Shown: in pieces, positions 26,359-35,300 of the stretch
How positions within the stretch are numbered: position 1 is the stretch's first letter
Layout: each line of letters opens with the position of its first letter
Assembly (NCBI GenBank): GCA_026874595.1
Contig: CM049306.1
Span: forward strand, 74,833,642 to 74,897,641
Length of the DNA: 64,000 bases
DNA from: Sipunculus nudus
Lineage: Eukaryota > Annelida > Sipuncula > Golfingiida > Sipunculidae
Direction: 5' to 3'
Made by a program: the position numbers and the translations under genes
The notes under the pieces: generated by a model
What the model was told of the DNA's origin: nothing
The model's database searches: none
Seen by the model: only the letters and a program-made list of their open reading frames with translations

Positions 26359-29300
26359 CGTTATGTAAACAAGACTTGTCGTTTTAGTTTTCTGACATCC
26401 TGCTAAGAAAATCTGGGCCATGGTTCAATTTGCCTGCAATTGACTCGATATCGAATCTAAACTCTTGCAGGAACAAGGCCCACCTCATGACTCTTTTGTT
26501 AACACACTTAGATTTGTTGATACATTGCAGTGGCTTGTGGTCAGTCTGTATGGTGAAAGACCTGCAAGACAGATACATTTCAAATTTCCGCACTGACCAC
26601 ACGATGGCCAGACACTCTCTTTCAATAGCGGAATAGTTCCGCTCTCTCGCAAGTAACTTCCAACTCGCGTATGCAACAGGATGCATGACGCCTTCATGCT
26701 CCTGTAAGAGGATGCTACCTATTCCGATGTCGGACGCATCACACCGGACTACGAACCGCTTGCTGAAATCTGGCTGCCGTAGGATAGGAGGCTCGGCTAA
26801 TTTAGCCTTCAGAGTGCGATAGGCCTTCTCGTGTATGTACTCCCAGTTTAGCTTGTTGGGCTGACGCTTCCGGGTCATATCAGTCAGCGGAACCGCAATT
26901 TCTGCGTAGTTCGGTACGAACTTTCTATAATATCCGGTCAGCCCTAAAAACGCTCGTAAGGCCTTCTTTGTTGTTGGTCGCTCTGAGGCCTCTATCTTCC
27001 GCAACAAGGCAGGATTCGCGGCTAAATATCCTGAGCCGACTAGGTGGCCGAGAAATTCTAGGTTACGGTAACCGACAAAGGTTTTCATGGGCTTTGCCGC
27101 GAGATTCGCACGTTCGAGCCTGGTCAATACCTCCGTGAGCACTTTAAGGTGGTCTTCCCACGTTTCTGTGTGAACTAACACATCGTCGATATAACAAACT
27201 ACGTTCGGGAGGCCCCCGAGCACCTTACGCATCATCCGTAAAAAAACGGCCCCGGCCGTCACAAGACCGAAAGGCATTACCCGAAACTGGTAATGCCCAT
27301 CTGGCGTTACGAATGCGGTCTTGTTTTTCGCATCCACGGCCAACGGAATTTGCCAGTAGCCCTTCGTTAAGTCGATTTTCGTGAAAAACCGACTCTGTGC
27401 TATTTCCGCAAACAGGGCCTCCGGATCTGGCATCGGTTCCGGATCAAACACCACTGACCGGTTCAGGCGACGGAAATCAATTACAAACCTAATTTTGCCA
27501 TCTGGCTTGCGCAGCATAATGCACGGAGAAGCATAGCACAATTCAGACTTCTCGATAACGCCTAACTTCAGCATATCGCTGATCTCGGAGCGCATGGCCT
27601 CCAGCATCTCGTAAGGAACTCGGTATGGTTTGGAATGCACTGGTGCATCTGACGTGAGTTTGATATCGCACTCTATAACGTCTGTGAGTTTGGGAACGTC
27701 AGTAAATACGTTTGCATGTTTGCGTAATAAATCGCGTGCCTCGCGTTTCTGCTTTCGGCTTAATTCTGGATTTACATGCACTTGATTTTCATTTTCTCTC
27801 CTCACCGTAGAGGGGAATGACTCAAACGAGGCCTCCTCCAGTCCCTCTTCGCTACCGGATTCGGAATAATCGGATTCCGAATGAGAGCTGTCCGGGTCGG
27901 AACTAGCTTCTGTCTCTAGCGTGACGGCTGACAGAAGGTGCTGGGGCTTCGCTCTGGTTACATACCGCTTGAGCATGTTAACGTGGAATGTTTTGATTTT
28001 GTTTCCGACACGGATTCGATAGTCCAGATCACCGACTCTCGCAACCACGGGGTACGGCCCTTGCCACTGTACTAGTAACTTGTTGCGATCTGTTGGGAGA
28101 AGTAACAAAACGTCATCCCCGATCTCAAACGTCCGAGTACGCTTACCGAGGTCGTAATTTCGTTTGTACCGATTAGCCGATTTCTCCATGGCCTCCCGAG
28201 CTAATGTGCACGTATCACTGAGCTTATCTTTGAGGTCTAAGACGTACTGATACGTGGTTTTCGTTTCCGCGTCCTTTTCGCTCTTTGTCCACAAGTCCCG
28301 TAAGATCCGCATAGGACCCCGTACTACCCGACCTTAGAGCAATTCGAAGGGCGAAAACCGGGTACTCTCGTGTGGCGTCTCACGATATGCAAAGAGCACC
28401 GCACTTAAGTATCGATCCCAGTCTCTGGGTCTTTCAGAGCACATTCGTTTGAGCATTAACTTGAGAGTTCCGTTAAATCTCTCGACCATGCCGTTGCACA
28501 TCGGATGGTACGGCGTTGTAGTCAGTTGCCTGATCGATAGAAAACGGATGACTTCTTTCATGAGATCCGACGTGAATTGGCTACCCATGTCGGTAAGAAC
28601 TTCCGTAGGAACCCCCACACGCGAGTACACATCGACCAATGCCTCCGCGATCGTCACCGTATCGATGTTTTTGAGTGCTATCGCCTCCGGGTACCGCGTC
28701 GCATAATCTATTATGGTCAAGATGTAGCGGTTACCGTTGTCCGACGCCGGATGGATCGGTCCGACCAGATCCATGGAAATTCTGCAAAAAGGCTCGTCGA
28801 TCAGGGGCATCTTACCGAGAGTGGCCCCAGGCACTCTGCCTTTTGGTGTAGTTTTCTGACAAACGTGACATGACCGACAGTATTGTACTACGTCATCGTA
28901 CATGCCCTTCCAATAGAACTGGGCTCTAATCCGTTCATGCGTACGGTCAATGCCTTGGTGTCCCGCTATTATTGTCTCATGGGCCATTTTCATCACATCC
29001 GGTCGCAATACGATGGGCACTACTACACGCGAACCGTCGAGATTACCTTGTTTATCTCTAACTAACCTTACCAAGAAACCGTCTTTGACTTGGAATGTGC
29101 TCCCGCTAGCGTTGTCCGATCTAGCACTCCTCAAACACGGATCTAAGGATTTATCGTCCTCCTAGGCTTTCAGAAACTCCCCGGGACTTACATTCGCGAC
29201 AGGGCTAGTAACGCTGAGGCCCTGTAACGGGTTTTCACGTCTACGTTTCGCAGCCCGAGTCTCAACGGCTGATGTTACTTCAACGGGCGTTTCCACATTG

Positions 29301-32300
29301 CTACGCACCGCACCCGCAGCTGGTGATCCCCACGAGGGATCAGGATCATTCGGATCCCGTGCTCCGGTGACGTTGCCTATCGCCAAGTCGCATACAGCAT
29401 CTTTTATTACCATAGCCTCAATCGAGCCTACAAAATACGGACATTCCACTTTAATGTCGGCTGTACGGAATCGTCTCACGATGCCATCGAACAATTTACA
29501 TTCGACCTCTTTTCCGGTGTACTGGTCCGCCGTTACTAACGTATCGCGAACGCCTGCCGATGAACAACCAGTGTCACGTAAGATCTTGGCTGGTTGACCA
29601 TTCACGATCCCATCACATATGGGCAGACTTAACGCGGACCCCTGCCAAGACATTAATCCGAATGTCTTGCGTTCACCTCCCGAATTTGGATTCTCCAACC
29701 TAACCGATTCAGTCCCTATTTCTCCGCTTATGGCCGACAGTGTCTCAGCGTTCCGTTTAGGCTTAGACACTTGACCGTCCTGAGATTCTGAACCGCGCTG
29801 CTCTACCACAGCGTGTAAGGCTTGTGGGCTAGACCTAGGCCCTGGCCTATTACCGGATTGCCTACATTCCCGAGCTACGTGCCCTAATCCGTTGCACTTA
29901 AAACAACGAATACCCCAGGAAGACTTTACTACCGGAGTACGCCCTACGCGCTCTGTTTCGCGAGTGGTTTTTATCTGAGCTATCGGTGGCCCCGATCCCG
30001 ATTTCTGAGGACTGCTCTTCGGACTAATCATAAAGCTATATAGACCATGGGCAGCTGTGTATCGCTCGGCCGTATCCGCCATAGCACCTATGCTCTTACA
30101 CTGTCTCTCCTTAATAAAGACGGCTAGGTCTTTGCCGCAACAGTTTAAAAACTGTTCACGCAACAGCAGGTCAATCAACTGGTCAAAATCACGTTTTACG
30201 CCTGCCAATTCTATCCACCGATCTAAATATCCGCTCAACCGCACCGCAAACTGACCGGGGGTCTCACTCCGATCCGGCCTACACGTACGAAATTTGTATC
30301 TGTACCCCTCCTCTGTCATCTGGTATCGCCTAAGCAATTCGAGTTTTAATTTGTTGTAATCCATTGCATCCTCTGTGGATAACTGTGCGTACGCATCAAG
30401 CGCTTTACCGCGTAACAACGAACTCAGATGTAGAGCCCAAGTCTTTTTTGGATAACCTTGACACGACACAACTCGCTCAAACCTCTCGAGAAACGCATCT
30501 AACCGATCGCGTTGCTCATCAAAAGCTGGAAGCTTAAATTTCGGAAGCGTTTCAGACGGGTTACTATTACTGCGCTCTACTGGCTGTGAAGCCTGAATTT
30601 GTAACTTTTTTAACTCGAACTCGCGCTCGCGTTCCCTCTCGGCTACCCTTGCATCCTGCACCAAGGTTTCTGTCGGCTAACACTTGTCGACTGCCAGTAC
30701 TTTCCCAGTACGCGACTCTGAGGAGACTTCGTCCCGCTACCTCGTCATGACATCAACAGCACCTCCGTACACACGCAGTTTTTAACAGATATCCCCCGTT
30801 CCGCCCCTTTTGGGGTCTTATATAGTGATGCACCCGGTCAACCCCTGGCCTAGCCAATCGGTGCCAAGCTTACCCTCCAAACTACATTCCCGCCATTCCT
30901 AAACCCGGCGCACACCCGCCTACGACATACAAAAGAACCTGAATTAAACCTGTTCTCTAAAATCGGCTTGTCACCGCTCTCTGGTGACATCACTAACCCA
31001 ATTAAAAGAAAGTACACCGCATTGTCACTGTTCCCTGGTGACATATCAACTGTCAAAAAAGTACCGATATTTGAGGGTTTTCGAGGGTACATGCACAAAA
31101 ACGATGTTTTTGGAGGGTTTTCGAGGGTATCGAAAACAAAATAATATATTCGAGGGTTTTAGAGGGTTTTCGAGGGTCTGTGCGAACCCTGTAATACAAT
31201 TAATTAATCCAATGTGCCATCCCATATAGGACACCCACTCTTAAGAGGAAAGTCCATTTTACAAAACAGGTCAAATTTCACGGCCTTGAACCACCCACTG
31301 CCCAAGTCTCTGAGCCTGGAAGGCTCAAAATCAAGTCCAAGTTATGCCTAGGCCAAAATCATAAGACCAAATCTAGGATTAACTGGTCTCCAGGCCAAGC
31401 CCGTCCTTAAGGCTTCCCCCACTGATACATAAACCAGGGTTGGCAGTTTTATCCACAGTCGGTTTAATCCACTGGATAAATATGGTTTAATCCTGATGGG
31501 ATAAACAGGTTTTATCCAGTTTTATCCTAAGTTTGGGTGTATACTGTCTGTGACCGGAGACATTTTATATTAAGTTTAGCTTTCCACTGTAAAAAATACA
31601 GTTTTTATAAGGAAATTTATGTCAAGTTAACTGAATTATTATGTGACTATATATTTATACATAAACTCATTGTTTTTGTCACAGATAATCATGCCATGAT
31701 TTTAATAATAATTTTAAAACTTGAAATTATTTCTCTTCTTTAGAGAGGTCAGTTAGAGTATGACTTATAAAAACATTATCACCTACACTGTATTTTGTAC
31801 GTTACACTATAAAAATGCTGAACAACTGCAGTTCACGCATGTTTAGTAAAATACCACAATTAGTAGTACAATAGAATATCATACTATTCAAAAATTAACC
31901 ATCTACTCTAACATCTGAGAGAGATTTACATAATCTAGTCATTAATTGCCTAAATTACTTAAATTATATAGTGACATTAGTCACTATGTCAATAATTTTG
32001 TCGGGGTGACCTCTCAAAAGGCAAATGATAAAATAATTGAAAAGCTATCTTGCCCAAGAAGGCTTCTCTGAATGTGGGGTTGTCGTGTGATTCCTTGACC
32101 CTTTTGCCACTGGTAAGGTAAGTTTACACAAGCAGCAAACAGTGGGCTACCATTTGACAACCATCCAGTCATGACAGCCTGAGAGGAGATACCTCCACTG
32201 GATCAAAGTCATTCAGGAATCCTCCACAAAGTCTCTATGAATTGTTGACAAATGGGCTGCAAAAGTCACGCTGTAAGCCTGCCCTGTGACTATGAGTAAA

Positions 32301-35300
32301 TGTTTGATGGCTATGGATGATGCTATTAAAATAATACATCCTATTGAGAAATTGACTACCAGCCAGCAGAGTTACATAAAGGACAAAGGGACGGCTCCTC
32401 ATTCTGGTGTTTGTTGAGCAATGGCTATAGTGGCTGCTGACAAGAGTGAAACATGAACCTGGAGGAAACTGCCAATTGGATAAAAAACATATCTTGTTAA
32501 TATATTAATAAACCCTCCAAACTTATTTATCAAGATTATCATTTATGTGAATTTAATTAAATTTAACAAGGGGATTTTAGTTTGATCCAGTTTAATCCTA
32601 TATAATCTGGATAAAACTGGATTAAACCAGATAAAACCCAGTTTTATCCATTGTCCTGGATTAAACAAGTTTTATCCAGATAAAACCCAACCCTGAGTCA
32701 TAAACATTCTTGGTCCAGTGCAAGCAACCTGGCATATGTAAAAGACAGTGTCACCAAAAGCCAAGGAGGTAGTACAGTTTACACTATCCGAGTCTAAGTC
32801 CCTCTCTGAGTTCATGCCACTGAAGTCCAAGTCAAAGTGTGTGTCCTCCAGGTTCCAGTCCAAGTCCACCCTCTTCGAGTACGAGTCATTATGAACCAGA
32901 GTCAAAGTCCATTACAAATTTCCTTATTCAACAAATAAACAAGGATATTTGAGATGATCCGTTGTGTTTAATGTAACAGTTAATTTATACATATATATAT
33001 ATATATACATTTTACTTGAATATGTCCTGATGCTGAGCTAAAGCTTGTCCTTTATAGCCTTTTTTTAGTAATTTCCTGTTAGTAGTTTGCACATGTACAT
33101 ACAAGTCTTCAAAGTATTTGAAAGAGCTTTTCTTTGTTTTTACTGGACATGAGATGGCATGGCCCGATTTACTGAGTACTTATCTCCAAGTCCCAGTAGA
33201 AGACTAAGTCCAGGACCCTTGTGTCCAAGTCCCTAAAATGTAGACTTAACTGCCCAATTCAAGCAGTTGTTTGAAATAAGCTAAAATGAATGTAGTTTGA
33301 ACACCCATACTGAGTCAAACAAAACAACAATACTCTGATCATGCAGACATTTATAAAGCAGTGCTAAAGTTAGAACCACAACATAACACATTGCCAGGCA
33401 AGCTGGAAAACATGTTACCATGGGGTAGCCAGGCGGCAGTTTGCTCTGCTTCTTGCCCATAGTGGATTCAAACCAATGCACATTTAACAGTCTGAAATAA
33501 ACAAGGCAGCCCATGTACGTCAATCAGTTACACTTCCTCAGATCTTAAACACTGTGTCCCCAGGGCGACTCCTGTATGACGGCACAAAGCTGGCTGCAGT
33601 TTGACTGGTTGGCAAGCATGACTGTTCAGCAGGCAGCAGACTGTCATTTTTTCATGGCCCAAAAACATGGCTTACAGATGTCAACATTAAGTGCTTATTT
33701 CTCAAAGGTATATCAATTAATGCATAAGGGGAAAAAATGTGGTTTCTCTGGCACTGTGCATATCAATTTTGATCCTATATTTATTGAGTTAGAGCTCCAC
33801 TTGCTCAGACATTTCTTTCAATAAAATAAAACAAGGGACCTATGGGTCACTGTGCTCAACTGACATTAACCATGAAGGTAAAAATCTAAAATAATATCAA
33901 ATGGAGATAAAGTGTAAGAGGAAGAGGTAATAAAGGCCATGGTTGGTTTATATGATTGGTTTGTATTGATGAGCAAGAAATTGTTGCAAAAAATATTTTG
34001 TGACATGACCATGTGTTTCCTAATGTTGAAACTAAAGCATGTGAGCAGTTTTTGAACAAATTATCTGTACTATTACCATGATCATTGGTTGGTTTTTCGA
34101 TTAACTGTTGACATTTCAGTAGTTTACACATTTGTTCAATGAATCTATTTTTTTGTATAATATATATTATTAAATATATATGTATTTTTTTATGAAATTT
34201 ATACAGTTGATATATAGAGCTAATAAACAACATAAAACAGGGCAAGCAAAGCCTGATCTCAAATTCTGCTGAGGCGGGAAAATAATGAACAAATGTTTGT
34301 ATTAAATCCTCATTTTTTATCACATCAATTATTTTCTAATTTAAGTTTATATTTCTATAAATTTCCAATTTAACATATATATCTGAATATAAAAGTTGAT
34401 TCATAATTCTCAATTGCATCATCATAAATCTCAATCTTGTCAGATAACACCACATCATGCACACAAATGTTTATTTATTTTTTTACCACAAAAATATATC
34501 TTTTAAATCTGCAAAACAATTAATATCTAAAAATAATACCTGATTTAGATTTCACAATTTTTAATTGTGTCTTTATTTATCCATGATGTGCTTCATATTT
34601 TATAATAATTAAAGCATACTGATGGGTTCAATTATATTTGTTAAAATCATTTAAAAGAAAATTGATTTCTTTAAAAATGCTACATTACACAACATTGCAT
34701 CTTCTTGATTACACCTTGAATTATTTTTTTAAGGAAAGTTTTTGCATATCGGAGTGGAAACAGCATTACAATTAAGGAGATACAGTGAAAACAATAACAA
34801 TTAGTGCATAACACTTGGTGGGTTGGGTTTGCAGGGGGGGGGGTGATTGGGGTGGTGATATGAGAATAACTGTACACCTGTCACAGCAGGGGATCTCTCC
34901 AAGTGACTGTAACAAATCAGAAACCCTGGCATAGCTGACTTCCAGTGACCTGGAGTGGGACCCTGCATCTGTAATCAAAGCAAGTGACTACAGAAAAAAA
35001 ATCAATAACTAGCTTAATTTTCAAGCTTTTATTTTCACATTTCAGATTTAGACAAACTAAATATTTATGTTTACATGCTGTGAAAATTAAATCAATGGTG
35101 CTTACAGGAAAAAAACGTGCCATGGTCAAAGTTGGGCAAAATTTAAGGTACTGATTTTTTTTTTTATGCTTATAACTTAAAAAATTTACAAAATTCAGAT
35201 CTAATTTTCGGTAAACAATTGAATCTTAATTAAACATTGTTATATACTTGAGAAAATAGACTCTAGTTTCAAAATTTTTCATGTTAAGTGAGTTATTATT

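Larger units (their letters stand above)
25107..31043 (-). mobile_element. Gmr1-like Ty3/gypsy LTR retrotransposon (fossil copy)
   Basis: Inserted in the hAT element with a 5-bp target duplication (TATCA). It is read on the minus strand. LTRs begin TGTCACC and end GTGACA. Parts in order are gag with CCHC knuckle, aspartic protease, integrase, then reverse transcriptase and RNase H. Integrase before RT is the Ty1/copia order, but the sequences are of Ty3/gypsy type, as in the Gmr1 group. The two LTRs differ by 5 substitutions and one indel over about 388 shared bases (about 1.3%), so the insertion is young. The copy is broken, with roughly three breaks. Confidence 0.88.
19475..31191 (-). mobile_element. 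hAT DNA transposon with a nested LTR element
   Basis: Ends are CAGGGTTCATACAG (left) and, inverted, CAGGGTTCGCACAG (right), flanked by the 6-bp direct repeat TAATAC. Both sub-terminal regions carry several TTCGAGGG motifs, in the same direction at each end. It encodes a two-exon transposase on the minus strand (20562-23754). Without the inserted LTR element and one duplicated target the element is about 5.8 kb. Most hATs make 8-bp duplications; some subgroups make 5 or 6, which fits here. It lies in CRBN intron 2, sense with the gene. Confidence 0.88.
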
